DNA of 64,000 nt from the NCBI RefSeq assembly GCF_030161095.1, contig NZ_BSPP01000021.1:28773-92772 (forward strand), read 5' to 3'. Made by a program: the position numbers and the translations under genes. How positions within the stretch are numbered: position 1 is the stretch's first letter; each line of letters begins with the position of its first letter. Below the pieces are notes generated by a model. The model was not told the DNA's origin. It made no database searches and saw only the letters and a program-made list of their open reading frames with translations. This stretch comes from Cypionkella aquatica (GTDB lineage: Bacteria > Pseudomonadota > Alphaproteobacteria > Rhodobacterales > Rhodobacteraceae). This document shows, one piece after another, positions 16,423 through 25,221 of this stretch.

Positions 16423-17685
16423 CTACAGCGCGCGCCAGCCAATATCGCTGCGACAAAATCCCTCGGGCCAGTGCAGCAGGTCAATCATCGCATAGGCCCG
16501 GTTGCGCGCATCGGTCAGCGTGTCGCCCCGCGCGGTGATGTTCAGCACCCGGCCCCCGGTGGCAGTGATCTGACCATCTTTCAGCGTGGTTCCGGCGTGA
16601 AATGCCATATGGCGGCTGTCTTCCGGCATCCGCTCCAGCCCCTCGATCACCGAGCCCTTCTGATAGGTCCCCGGATAGCCTTTGGCGGCCATCACCACGG
16701 TGATCGCATGATCATCCGCCCAATTCACCTGAGCGCGGTCCAAGCGCCCCTCGGCGCAGGCCAGTAGCAGATCCAGCGCCTGCGCGCCCAGACGCATCAT
16801 CAGCACTTGGGTTTCCGGATCGCCAAAGCGGGCGTTGTATTCCACCAGCCGCCCCTGACCGTCCTTGATCATCAGGCCCGCATACAGCACTCCCTGATAG
16901 GGCGTGCCGCGCCGCGCCATCTCGGCAATCGTCGGCAAAACGATTTCCTTCATCGCGCGGGCCGCAATCGCATCGGTCAATACTGGGGCAGGCGAATAGG
17001 CCCCCATGCCGCCGGTATTCGGCCCGGTGTCGCCATCGCCCACCCGCTTGTGATCCTGCGCCGTGCCAATCGGCAGCGCGTTGACGCCATCGGTGAGGAT
17101 GAAGAAACTGGCCTCTTCGCCGGTCATGAATTCCTCAATCACCACCTCGGCGCCTGCCGCGCCAAACTCGCCGCCGAACATGTCGTCGATGGCAGCGAGG
17201 GCCTCGGCTTCGGTCATCGCCACGATCACGCCCTTGCCCGCAGCCAGACCATCGGCCTTCACGACAATCGGCGCACCTTGGGCGCGGATGTATTCCTTTG
17301 CCGGACCCGCCTCGGTGAACCGCGCATAGGCTGCCGTCGGCGCACCGCAAGCATCGCAAATCTCTTTGGTAAACCCCTTCGAGGCCTCCAGCCGCGCCGC
17401 TTGCGCACTCGGCCCAAAGGTCAGAAACCCCGCCGCCCGTGTCGCATCGGCGACGCCTGCAGCCAGCGGAGCCTCTGGCCCGACGATCACGAAATCAATC
17501 GCATTGGCCTCGCAGAACGCCACCACCGCCGCACCATCGAGAATGTCAAAATCCGCACATTCCGCCAGCATCGCAATGCCCGCGTTCCCCGGAGCCACAA
17601 TCAACCGATCGGTCTTGGGGTTCTGCTTCACCGCCCAAGCCAAAGCATGTTCCCGCCCGCCCGAGCCTAGGATAAGGATGTTCAT
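16423..17685 (-). CDS. purD: Phosphoribosylamine--glycine ligase
   Basis: PurD (GAR synthetase) joins glycine to phosphoribosylamine with ATP in de novo purine synthesis. The 420-residue protein starts [17 protein letters not shown], contains [13 protein letters not shown], the ATP-grasp region [15 protein letters not shown] and the signature [11 protein letters not shown], with the C-terminal GGRVLNI segment. Length is typical. It sits between lysC and an Excalibur-domain gene on the same strand, with no shared pathway evident. A nested palindrome lies directly after its stop. Confidence 0.96.
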   Translation of the reverse strand: MNILILGSGGREHALAWAVKQNPKTDRLIVAPGNAGIAMLAECADFDILDGAAVVAFCEANAIDFVIVGPEAPLAAGVADATRAAGFLTFGPSAQAARLEASKGFTKEICDACGAPTAAYARFTEAGPAKEYIRAQGAPIVVKADGLAAGKGVIVAMTEAEALAAIDDMFGGEFGAAGAEVVIEEFMTGEEASFFILTDGVNALPIGTAQDHKRVGDGDTGPNTGGMGAYSPAPVLTDAIAARAMKEIVLPTIAEMARRGTPYQGVLYAGLMIKDGQGRLVEYNARFGDPETQVLMMRLGAQALDLLLACAEGRLDRAQVNWADDHAITVVMAAKGYPGTYQKGSVIEGLERMPEDSRHMAFHAGTTLKDGQITATGGRVLNITARGDTLTDARNRAYAMIDLLHWPEGFCRSDIGWRAL

Positions 17686-17757
17686 GGCGTGCCTCCGCTT
17701 GGATGTTGGATGCAGGCGTCATAGGCTGCCGCCCTTTGCCACGCAACCCTGCGGTGC

Positions 17758-18021
17758 CTACTTGCGCTCACAAGCCACGCCGTCGCCATCGCGGTCCAGC
17801 TTATAAATATCACGACCGACGATATAGACCGGGCCTTCGACATATTCCGGCCCGTTGCCACTGCCATTGGCGCAATCGACGTCCGAGGCCACAGGCACGC
17901 AGACGCCCTCATAATTCTCATCACAGCTTTGCGCAGGTGCCGGGCTGCCAAGACAGGCAAATACAGCCATCAACACGCGCAGAGCGGTAGATCTGCCGAT
18001 TTTCTGCAAGCAATCCCTCAC
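17758..18021 (-). CDS. Secreted Excalibur calcium-binding domain protein
   Basis: The 87-residue product has a signal peptide (ALRVLMAVFACLGSPAPAQS) and ends with LDRDGDGVACERK, the Excalibur motif DxDxDGxxCE, with a paired cysteine earlier (SDVDCANGSG). Excalibur domains bind calcium and are often found in extracellular proteins or nucleases, but no enzymatic domain is present here, so it is a small secreted protein of unknown role. It is divergent from xseA, and CtrA-type sites lie in the shared upstream region. Confidence 0.75.
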   Translation of the reverse strand: MRDCLQKIGRSTALRVLMAVFACLGSPAPAQSCDENYEGVCVPVASDVDCANGSGNGPEYVEGPVYIVGRDIYKLDRDGDGVACERK

Positions 18022-18044
18022 TTTCAGCCGACCTTCCCTTCATC

Positions 18045-18070
18045 TTAACCAAATATTAACCAAGGTTAAC
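18045..18070. promoter_or_regulatory. CtrA-type binding sites between the Excalibur gene and xseA
   Basis: TTAACCAAATATTAAC at 18045-18060 is an exact TTAA-N7-TTAAC match to the CtrA consensus. A further TTAAC lies at 18066-18070. CtrA is the alphaproteobacterial cell-cycle and motility response regulator. The site lies between two divergent genes, so which one it serves is open. Confidence 0.55.
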
Positions 18071-18172
18071 AAAACGGGCGATTCGAGGGCGGTGAAAAGG
18101 CGTGGCATAGGTTTTCAGCCAAAAGCCGGTATCGCGATTGCACTGCCGCGCGCGCTCGGGCAAAATCCCCCG

Positions 18173-19729
18173 ATGGATATGTTCGAAGACACCCCCGCGC
18201 CCTCCAATTCCCCCGAATTCACCGTCTCGGAACTTTCCGGCGCGGTGAAAAAGGTGATCGAGGGCGAATTCGGCCTTGTCCGGGTGCGTGGTGAGGTTGG
18301 CCGCGTCAGCCGCCCGGCCTCGGGTCATCTCTATTTCGCGCTGAAGGATGATCGCGCCTCCCTCGACGCCGTGTCTTGGAAGGGCCAGGTCGCCAAAATG
18401 CAGGTCCGCCCCGAGGAGGGTATGGAGGTGATCGCCACCGGGCGGATGACCACCTTCCCCGGCCAGTCGAAATACCAGTTGATCGTCGATGATGTCGCCC
18501 CCGCGGGCGCAGGTGCCTTGATGGCGATGCTGGAAAAACGCAAAGCAGCGCTGGGGGCAGAGGGCCTGTTCGACCCCGCCCGCAAGAAACCGATCCCCTA
18601 TCTGCCGCAGGTGATCGGCGTTGTCACCTCGCCCTCTGGTGCGGTGATCCGCGACATCCTGCACCGCCTGCGCGACCGCTTTCCGCGCCATGTGCTGATC
18701 TGGCCGGTGGCCGTGCAGGGGCAAAACTGCGCGGCGGAAGTCGCTGCCGCCATCAAAGGCTTTAACGCACTACAACCGGGTGGGCCAATCCCGCGACCTG
18801 ATCTGATCATCGTGGCAAGGGGCGGTGGCAGTTTGGAAGACCTTTGGGGATTTAACGAAGAAATCGTCGTCCGCGCCGCCGCCGCATCTGAAATCCCGCT
18901 GATCTCGGCGGTCGGCCATGAAACCGACACCACCCTGATCGACTATGCCGCCGATCTGCGCGCGCCCACGCCCACCGCCGCCGCCGAAATCGCGGTGCCG
19001 GTGCGGATGGATCTGATCGCCACGCTGGCCGATCTTGCTGCCCGCCAGTCGCGCGGCATCGCCCAAACGCTGCAACGCCGCGATCAGCGCCTGCGCGACC
19101 TGACCCGCGCCCTGCCAAGGCTGGAGAGCCTGCTTGCCACCCCGCGCCAACGGCTTGATACGGCGGGGCAACGCTTGGGCGGCGCCTTGGGGATGGCGGC
19201 GGCAAAGAAACGCGGCAGCTATGCCACCATCGCCTCGCGCCTGCGCCCCGAAGCGCTGCTTGGCCTGATCGCGCGGCGCGCGGAAAGCCTGAACGCCGCG
19301 CAGCTGCGCCTGAATGATCGCGCGGCGCGGGCGCAGGAGCGCAAACACGCCGCCTTTGACAAGTGGGCCTCGCGCCTGCCCCTGTCGCTGGCCCGCTTGA
19401 TCGCGGATGCAGGCCGCAAAACCGCCGATGGCCGCGCCAAGTTGACACAGCTGGACGCACGCCTGCAATCGGCCCCCGGCCAGCGCTTGGCATTGCTCGC
19501 CCAGCGGTTGGACGCGCTAGAGCGGATGCGCACCACTTTGGGCTATGACCAGACGCTGAAGCGCGGCTACGCCGTGGTGCGCGGCGATGGTCACGTTGTG
19601 ATGACCAAATCCGCAGCCGAGAAAGCCCAAACGCTGGAAATCGAATTCAGCGATGGCCGCCTGAGCCTCGGCCCGCGCCCGACAAAAAAGCCAAAACCCG
19701 GCGGCTTTGAGCAAGGCAGCCTGTTCTGA
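18173..19729 (+). CDS. xseA: Exodeoxyribonuclease VII large subunit
   Basis: XseA, with the small subunit XseB, degrades single-stranded DNA in repair. The 518-residue protein has an N-terminal OB-fold (FTVSELSGAVKKVIEGEFGL; GHLYFALKDDRASLDAVSWK) and the catalytic core IGVVTSPSGAVIRDILHRL, then IVARGGGSLEDLWGFNEE and SAVGHETDTTLIDYAADLRA, followed by a long helical region rich in Ala, Arg and Gln. A C-terminal GYAVVRGDG block matches the family end. The start at 18173 was chosen because MFEDTPAPSNSPEFTVSE precedes the OB-fold as usual. xseB is not in the window. Confidence 0.94.
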   Translation: MDMFEDTPAPSNSPEFTVSELSGAVKKVIEGEFGLVRVRGEVGRVSRPASGHLYFALKDDRASLDAVSWKGQVAKMQVRPEEGMEVIATGRMTTFPGQSKYQLIVDDVAPAGAGALMAMLEKRKAALGAEGLFDPARKKPIPYLPQVIGVVTSPSGAVIRDILHRLRDRFPRHVLIWPVAVQGQNCAAEVAAAIKGFNALQPGGPIPRPDLIIVARGGGSLEDLWGFNEEIVVRAAAASEIPLISAVGHETDTTLIDYAADLRAPTPTAAAEIAVPVRMDLIATLADLAARQSRGIAQTLQRRDQRLRDLTRALPRLESLLATPRQRLDTAGQRLGGALGMAAAKKRGSYATIASRLRPEALLGLIARRAESLNAAQLRLNDRAARAQERKHAAFDKWASRLPLSLARLIADAGRKTADGRAKLTQLDARLQSAPGQRLALLAQRLDALERMRTTLGYDQTLKRGYAVVRGDGHVVMTKSAAEKAQTLEIEFSDGRLSLGPRPTKKPKPGGFEQGSLF

Positions 19730-19821
19730 TCGCCCCCAGCCACGCGGCATGCGCCCCGGCTGATCGGTCCAACGCCATGTTGATATCGGATCGCCGCCTG
19801 CCGCTGCCGACCCTCCGGGGG

Positions 19822-19873
19822 GAGTATTTCAAAAAGAGCAATGCGCAAAGGAATTGCTCTTTTTGAAATACTC
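19822..19873. repeat. Perfect 21-nt inverted repeat of the GAGTATTT family
   Basis: The arm GAGTATTTCAAAAAGAGCAA plus one T (19822-19842) is exactly inverted at 19853-19873 around a 10-nt loop. A single related arm, GAGTATTTTCAAAAGAGCAA, lies at 29701-29720. The hairpin stands between xseA and a convergent gene, so it could work as a two-way terminator. Confidence 0.7.
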
Positions 19874-19977
19874 GCGCCGCAGGCTCCGACATAACAGCCC
19901 TTCCGGCCCGTGCTGTGTCGCCCCGGCAGCGCCGCCGAGGGGGGCTCGATGCCACCCTCGGCGGCACCACTTTGCGG

Positions 19978-20400
19978 TCAAACCCCGACCTGTGGCCCCA
20001 TGCAGGGCATCGGCCCCTGACTTTGCGCCACTTCTGACAGATCACCGCTGCCACCTTCGCCGATGAACTGCGCCGTCATGCCCCGGGCGCCCATGAAGAA
20101 AAGCCAGCATTGCGGATCGTTCGGGTCTTCGTAGACAAAGCAGATCTGCGGCCCGTTCTCATACCAGCTGCCTTCGCGACATTCATCTTCGGTAAAAGCC
20201 CAGATCACCTTGCGGCCCGGCTTGTACTGCTCGGTGCCGTAAACCTCGCCATCCATCGCATAGGTCAGGGTTTTGCCGCTGACATAGGCCTCAAACGCCG
20301 CCCCCGTCATCGGCGGGCTGGGCGGGGTCAGGGTTTGTGCCGCCAATGGGGCGGCAATTGCCAACAGGGCAAGGCAGGTCAGGCTAAAGCTTGGGCGCAT
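19978..20400 (-). CDS. Secreted hypothetical protein
   Basis: The 140-residue product carries a clear signal peptide (MRPSFSLTCLALLAIAAPLA, cleavage after AAQ or nearby). The mature part has GAAFEAYVSGKTLTYAMDG and CREGSWYENGPQICFVYED, with four cysteines that could pair. Similar small periplasmic proteins are common in Rhodobacteraceae, but I know no function. It is convergent with xseA and lies 72 nt downstream of the AlkB-like gene on the same strand, so the two could share a transcript. Confidence 0.65.
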   Translation of the reverse strand: MRPSFSLTCLALLAIAAPLAAQTLTPPSPPMTGAAFEAYVSGKTLTYAMDGEVYGTEQYKPGRKVIWAFTEDECREGSWYENGPQICFVYEDPNDPQCWLFFMGARGMTAQFIGEGGSGDLSEVAQSQGPMPCMGPQVGV

Positions 20401-20472
20401 CGGGATCTCCGTTAGCCATGATCCTGCCTGCAGAACGCGCGAAACGCCAGTGACAGCTTTGTGTCTGCAAAG

Positions 20473-21534
20473 CTATGCCCCAGCTGCGCGCGCGCGCCAT
20501 TGGTTCAGATGCGGCCGGATTGCGCGTTTCCACAGCGGCGGCACCAAGGCGATCAGACAGGCAAGCGGCAGCGGCCACGGCAGGCGCGGCGCAGCATCCT
20601 GATCGGGCAGGCGCAGCGCCGGGTAAGGGCGGGCCGGATGCGCATGGTGATCGGAATGGCGCGGCGCATTGAGCATGAACGCCGCCGAGAACCAGTGACC
20701 TGCGTTCCAGCTGTGCCGGGCCGAGACCGGCTCCAGTCGGCCATCCGCGCGCATCTCGCGCTGCAAGCCATAGTGCTGCACATAGTCGGACAGCATCAGT
20801 TGGCTCTGCGCATGTGCTGCCAGCGCCGCCCAAGCCAGACTTCCCCCAATCCCCGCGATGGCATAGCCAAGGCACAGGCACAGCGCCGCCATCCCGATAT
20901 AGACAGCATAGGGATGCACTCCGGTCTTGCCGCGCCGGCGCAGCGCATCTTCCGCAGCCCAGCCGCGCTTGAAACTGCCGCGCCATGCCCGGATCAGGAA
21001 GGCATAATAGCCCTCGCCCGCGCGCGCCGTGTTCGGATCGTCGACGCTTGCAGCATGCTGATGATGCACCAGCCGGTGCGCCGAGGTATGGTGACCAAAC
21101 AGCAGCCAGCAATAGACCAGCCCGCCCAGCCGGAACAAGCCGCGCCCGTTGCGGTGGATCAACTCATGCGCCGCCGGATTGGCCACTTGCCCCAGCCACA
21201 GCCCGCTGCCCGCAAACACCGCCGCCCGCGCCGAAACCGACAGCCCGCTGTCCCCCGCCACCGCCCAGACCGCCAGCGGCATCAGGCCCAGCGCGCCCAG
21301 CGCCAGTGCCACCAGCAACGCATCTGCCGCCGGAAACTCTGCCCCCTCGGGCGCATCTCCCAGAAACAACCCGGTGATCTGATCCAGACCCGCCGCCAGC
21401 GCCGTCATATACAGCAGCCCCGCCACGCTCCACCAGCCGCCCCAGACCACGCCCGCGCCAAACAGCGCCAGCGGCAGCAGCGCTGCCAGCGCAAACAGCG
21501 CCATTGGCATGGATCGAAGAGGGGCACTTTGCAT
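20473..21534 (-). CDS. Alkane 1-monooxygenase-like membrane diiron hydroxylase
   Basis: The 353-residue membrane protein shows the histidine boxes of the AlkB/fatty acid hydroxylase group: HELIHR, HHTSAHRLVHHQH (both about 125-160) and NAPRHSDHHAHPARPYP near 290, with several membrane spans between and before them. These His residues bind two irons for O2-dependent terminal hydroxylation. AlkB members oxidise medium-chain alkanes, but relatives act on other chains and substrate cannot be told from sequence. No rubredoxin gene is adjacent, so electron partners must be elsewhere. It is divergent from ftsY. Confidence 0.87.
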   Translation of the reverse strand: MQSAPLRSMPMALFALAALLPLALFGAGVVWGGWWSVAGLLYMTALAAGLDQITGLFLGDAPEGAEFPAADALLVALALGALGLMPLAVWAVAGDSGLSVSARAAVFAGSGLWLGQVANPAAHELIHRNGRGLFRLGGLVYCWLLFGHHTSAHRLVHHQHAASVDDPNTARAGEGYYAFLIRAWRGSFKRGWAAEDALRRRGKTGVHPYAVYIGMAALCLCLGYAIAGIGGSLAWAALAAHAQSQLMLSDYVQHYGLQREMRADGRLEPVSARHSWNAGHWFSAAFMLNAPRHSDHHAHPARPYPALRLPDQDAAPRLPWPLPLACLIALVPPLWKRAIRPHLNQWRARAAGA

Positions 21535-21754
21535 GCCGTCAATCTAACATGAGAATTCCGAAGGGCCAGAGCCAACAGCCCCCAACCGATCAGCCCCGCG
21601 ATCCCACACGCAGGTTCCGACCGCTTGCCACAGCCGCCGCGCAGCCCGATCCAGCCAACGCCCGGCTTTATTGGCCCAGCGCCAAGGCCAGAGCCCTTCC
21701 AAACCCCGGTCAAATTGACTAGGTGAGATGAAACCCCTTTCGCCACGAGGCCGC

Positions 21755-22762
21755 ATGTCCTTCTTCAAAAAGCTGAAAGACCGGATGTTCCGCTCTTCCG
21801 ACAAGATCGGCGAAGGGCTTGAGGCTTTGGTGGCAGCCCCCGAAGCCCCGCTTGACGCATCAGCCCCACCGCCATCAGAGGCCAAACCCGGCCTGATCTC
21901 GCGCCTGATCGGGCGCAGTGACGAGCCGCGCCGCTTGCTTGACGACGCCATGCTGGAAAACCTCGAAGAGCTGTTGATAACTGCCGATATGGGCGTTGAT
22001 ACCGCCACCCGCGTCACCGCCAACATTGCCGAAGGGCGCTTTGGCACGCGGATATCGACGTCAGAGCTTCGTGATGCCTTGGCCGCCGAAATCGCGCGCA
22101 TCATGGCCCCCGTAGCCCGGCCGCTGCCACTTTATCCGCAAAAGCCGCAGGTGGTGCTGGTGGTGGGTGTCAATGGATCGGGCAAGACCACCACAATTGG
22201 CAAGCTCGCCGCGCAGTTCAAAGCGGCCGGAAAATCGGTGGTGATCGCGGCGGGCGATACGTTCCGCGCGGCGGCTGTGGAGCAATTGCAGGTCTGGGGC
22301 AACCGCGCAGGCGTGCCAGTGCTGACCGCCCCCGAAGGCTCTGACCCCGCAAGCCTCGCCTTCGACGCCCTCAGCAAAGCGCAAGCTGACGGCGCAGACC
22401 TTTTGCTGATCGACACCGCGGGCCGCTTGCAAAACCGTCAGGATCTGATGGAAGAGCTGTCAAAGATCGTCCGCGTGATCCGCAAGAAAGACCCGACCGC
22501 ACCGCACAACACCCTGCTTGTCCTCGACGCCACCACCGGTCAGAACGCCATCAGTCAGGTTGAGATCTTCCGCAAGATCGCGGATGTTTCTGGCCTTGTG
22601 ATGACCAAACTCGACGGCACCGCCAAGGGCGGCGTGCTGGTCGCTCTGGCCGACAAGTTCGGCCTGCCGATCCATGCCATTGGCTTGGGCGAGCAGATCG
22701 ACGACCTCGCCCCTTTTGACCCCGATGAGTTCGCCCGCGCCCTTGTCGGTCAACCCGACTAA
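21755..22762 (+). CDS. ftsY: Signal recognition particle receptor FtsY
   Basis: FtsY is the SRP receptor GTPase that brings ribosome-nascent chain complexes to the membrane translocon. The 335-residue protein has a short basic N-terminus (MSFFKKLKDRMFRSSDK), the NG helical domain, then the G-domain motifs GVNGSGKTTTIGKLA (about 137-151), DTFRAAAVEQL, DTAGRLQNRQDLM and TKLDGTAKGG. The acidic A domain is short, as in alphaproteobacteria. The start at 21755 yields the usual membrane-binding N-terminus. A dispersed hairpin repeat follows the stop. Confidence 0.96.
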   Translation: MSFFKKLKDRMFRSSDKIGEGLEALVAAPEAPLDASAPPPSEAKPGLISRLIGRSDEPRRLLDDAMLENLEELLITADMGVDTATRVTANIAEGRFGTRISTSELRDALAAEIARIMAPVARPLPLYPQKPQVVLVVGVNGSGKTTTIGKLAAQFKAAGKSVVIAAGDTFRAAAVEQLQVWGNRAGVPVLTAPEGSDPASLAFDALSKAQADGADLLLIDTAGRLQNRQDLMEELSKIVRVIRKKDPTAPHNTLLVLDATTGQNAISQVEIFRKIADVSGLVMTKLDGTAKGGVLVALADKFGLPIHAIGLGEQIDDLAPFDPDEFARALVGQPD

Positions 22763-22768
22763 GCCTTT

Positions 22769-22817
22769 CATCTGTTCCCAAATATCCCACGGGGGTGCGG
22801 GGGTGTGAAACCCCCGC
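22769..22817. repeat. Dispersed 3'-end repeat with hairpin after ftsY
   Basis: A CATCTGTTC...AAATATCCC core is followed by a hairpin, GCGGGGG (22797-22803) with CCCCCGC (22811-22817). It resembles the elements at 5612 and 48250 and may end ftsY transcription. Confidence 0.55.
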
Positions 22818-22844
22818 CTGCTGGCCCCAAGCGCAGCGAGAAGA

Positions 22845-23744
22845 ATGTCAAACTGGCTGGTCTCCATCGCAGGCACCCCGACGGGCCAGCACCTCGCCTT
22901 GGGCTTGGCGCTGCTGGCCGCCGTCTTGCACGCGCTGTTTGGTGCGCTGCAAAAGGGCAAGCATGACCCTTGGCTGTCACGCGCCGTCATTGATCTGACC
23001 TATGGCGTCATCGCCACCCCCTTTGCGTTGTTCATCGTGCCATGGCCAGAGCCGCATATGTGGGCGATCTTCGCGGGCGCTTTCGTGATCCACGCGATCT
23101 ATAAACTGCTGCAAGCCATGACCTATGATCGCGGCGCTTATACCGTGGTCTATCCGGTGGTGCGCGGCACCGGGCCGTTGTTCACCGTGATCGGCGCGGG
23201 GCTGGTGTTTGGCGAGCATTACCACCCGCTGCAATGGTTCGGGGTTTGCCTGCTGGTCGCGGGGATCCTTGGCCTTGCCGCGTATAATCTGCGCCATCTG
23301 ACCGAAAACCGCGCCACGCTGGTCCCGGCGCTGGGCTTTGCCGCCGCAACCGGGGCGTTCGTCGCCATCTACACCACCTACGATGCTTGGGGCATCCGCG
23401 CCACCGCTGATCCGTTCACCTTCTTGGCATGGTTCTTCATGCTCGACGGCATCTTCATTCCTGCGCTGATGGCGCGGCGCATCGCATCGCTCAGCCGCGC
23501 CCAAGCCATCCCCCTGTTCAAACGTGGGCTGATCGGCGCGTTTGTCGCCTATTTCTCATTCGGCTCGATCATGATCGCCACGCGGCTCGACCGTGTGGGC
23601 GAGGCCGCCGTGCTGCGCGAAACCTCGACCGTGTTCGCAGCCCTGATCGGCTGGCTTGTGCTGGGCGAGAAAGTCGGGCTCGCGCGCACTGGCCTGATGG
23701 CGCTGATTGCGCTAGGAGCAGTGGTGATGGAATGGGCGGGGTAG
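22845..23744 (+). CDS. EamA/DMT-family membrane transporter
   Basis: The 299-residue protein has ten hydrophobic segments in two EamA repeats, with conserved parts such as YTVVYPVVRGTGPLFTVIGA and AAVLRETSTVFAALIGWLVL followed by GE. DMT transporters export or import small metabolites such as amino acids, and the substrate cannot be told. The downstream yciB starts 4 nt after its stop, so the two are almost certainly co-transcribed. No signal peptide is needed, as the first helix inserts directly. Confidence 0.85.
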   Translation: MSNWLVSIAGTPTGQHLALGLALLAAVLHALFGALQKGKHDPWLSRAVIDLTYGVIATPFALFIVPWPEPHMWAIFAGAFVIHAIYKLLQAMTYDRGAYTVVYPVVRGTGPLFTVIGAGLVFGEHYHPLQWFGVCLLVAGILGLAAYNLRHLTENRATLVPALGFAAATGAFVAIYTTYDAWGIRATADPFTFLAWFFMLDGIFIPALMARRIASLSRAQAIPLFKRGLIGAFVAYFSFGSIMIATRLDRVGEAAVLRETSTVFAALIGWLVLGEKVGLARTGLMALIALGAVVMEWAG

Positions 23745-23748
23745 GGCT

Positions 23749-24375
23749 GTGACTGACGCAAAGACAAATCCGGCGAAACTGAACCCGATGGTCAAGCTGG
23801 GGCTAGAGCTTGGCCCGATCGTGCTGTTCTTTGCGGGTTTCCGGTTCTTCAAGGATCAGACCTTCCAGATCCTTGGCCGCGACTATTCGGGGTTCATCGT
23901 GATGACGGCGATTTTTATCGCCCTGATCATCGCCACCACCGCGATCCTGTGGAAGCTGACCGGCAAATTGTCGAAAATGCAGCTGATGACGCTGGTTTTG
24001 GTGATCGTGATGGGTGGCCTTTCGGTCTGGCTGAACGACGAGCGCTTTATCAAGATGAAGCCGACGCTGCTTTATCTAGCGTTCGGCATCATGCTGGGCA
24101 TCGGGCTTTTGCGCGGCGAATCCTATCTGAAACTGGTGATGGAAGAGACGCTGCCGCTGCAACCCGCCGGCTGGATGATCCTGACTCGCCGCCTCTGCGC
24201 GTTCTTCTTCGGCCTTGCACTGGCAAACGAGGTGATCTGGCGGCTGTTCAGCACCGACACTTGGGTGACGTTCAAGACCTTTGGTCTGACCGCCGCGCTG
24301 TTCTTGTTCTTTATCAGCCAAAGCGGCGTGCTCAGCCGCTATGCGATCGAAGAAGGCGCGCCTGAAAACGACTGA
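23749..24375 (+). CDS. yciB: Inner-membrane septation protein A (YciB/IspZ)
   Basis: The 208-residue protein has several membrane spans and the family features LGPIVLFFAGFRFFKDQTFQ and LTRRLCAFFFGLALANEVIW, ending in a charged tail. YciB is a conserved inner-membrane protein needed for normal cell envelope and septum formation in enterobacteria and Shigella. The start is GTG, 4 nt after the EamA stop. A possible diverged paralogue lies 194 nt downstream with a tandem 20-bp repeat between them. Confidence 0.9.
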   Translation: MTDAKTNPAKLNPMVKLGLELGPIVLFFAGFRFFKDQTFQILGRDYSGFIVMTAIFIALIIATTAILWKLTGKLSKMQLMTLVLVIVMGGLSVWLNDERFIKMKPTLLYLAFGIMLGIGLLRGESYLKLVMEETLPLQPAGWMILTRRLCAFFFGLALANEVIWRLFSTDTWVTFKTFGLTAALFLFFISQSGVLSRYAIEEGAPEND

Positions 24376-24396
24376 CCGCCGCCGCTTTGTCCTGCT

Positions 24397-24496
24397 CGAA
24401 ACGGCGTTGCCCCTTGCGACTCTGGGTTTGCCTACGCGAAACGGGTTTTGCCTGCGCGAAACGGGTTTGGATCGTCCGAAACGGCGGCTGCCGCAA
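24397..24496. repeat. 20-bp tandem repeat array (about five units)
   Basis: CGAAACGG starts at 24397, 24437, 24457 and 24477, with a degenerate copy (CGACTCTG) at 24417, so the period is exactly 20 bp. A clear unit is CGAAACGGGTTTTGCCTGCG. It begins 22 nt after the yciB stop. The period is not a multiple of three and there is no spacer variety as in CRISPR. Confidence 0.65.
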
Positions 24497-24569
24497 TCTG
24501 GCCACATTGCAGCCCCACCCCAGCCCGATTGCGGCTTAAGAAAGGTCGCGATCAACCGGGGATGGCAGA

Positions 24570-25187
24570 ATGCTGGATACCACACTTGACAGCTTGGCGC
24601 AGTTTTTCCGCAGCTTTCGCCGCACCACGCCGTTTCCCGTCGAAATCCTGCTGCCGGGTTTGCTGATCCTGTTTGCTTGGCCATTGCTGCGGATATGGCT
24701 GGATGACGCGCGCACCACCTTCATGGTGGCTTTCGTCTTGGGTATGGGGCTGCGGCTGGTGATGAAATCACAGCTGTTGATCACCCGCACCCGCGCGCAA
24801 GTCTCGGCCCCGGCCACTGTGGCGTTAATCCTGCTGGCGGGGCCCGGTGTCTTGGCGCTGCTGATTTACCATGCCGAGCCTTTGCTGTGCCAGCGCTTCC
24901 TCAGCCTGTATTTCGTATTCGCGGCAGGGCTTTACACACTGGATGTCATCGACGGATCTTACGCGATCAACCGCTTTCGCTGGCCACAGCCCGAGATGCG
25001 CGGCACCGATGCGGTGATGACGCGCGTGATGGTGATTTACAACCTTGGCATGGTTTTGGCGAATGAGACGCTGATCCACCATGCTTCTGAAACCACTTGG
25101 CTGCTGTATTTTGGCCTGTTGCCGCTGCTGTCGAACATGATCCGCACGGCGCTGGTGCGCACGGTGCAGGACAGCTACGGGGCGTAA
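24570..25187 (+). CDS. Multi-pass membrane protein, possibly a diverged YciB paralogue
   Basis: The 205-residue protein has about five or six hydrophobic segments. Its segment MTRVMVIYNLGMVLANETLI lines up with LTRRLCAFFFGLALANEVIW of the YciB gene just upstream, including the LANE core and a following TW, and overall length is the same. This suggests duplication and divergence, but the rest is weakly similar and I do not claim the same function. It is separated from yciB by a 20-bp tandem repeat array. Confidence 0.6.
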   Translation: MLDTTLDSLAQFFRSFRRTTPFPVEILLPGLLILFAWPLLRIWLDDARTTFMVAFVLGMGLRLVMKSQLLITRTRAQVSAPATVALILLAGPGVLALLIYHAEPLLCQRFLSLYFVFAAGLYTLDVIDGSYAINRFRWPQPEMRGTDAVMTRVMVIYNLGMVLANETLIHHASETTWLLYFGLLPLLSNMIRTALVRTVQDSYGA

Positions 25188-25221
25188 CATCTTCGGGTGC
25201 CAGTGTCTTGTGCCAGCGGCC

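Noticed and set aside
24397..24496. Possible CRISPR array
   Set aside because: The repeat is only 20 bp with no unique spacers between copies and no cas genes are near.
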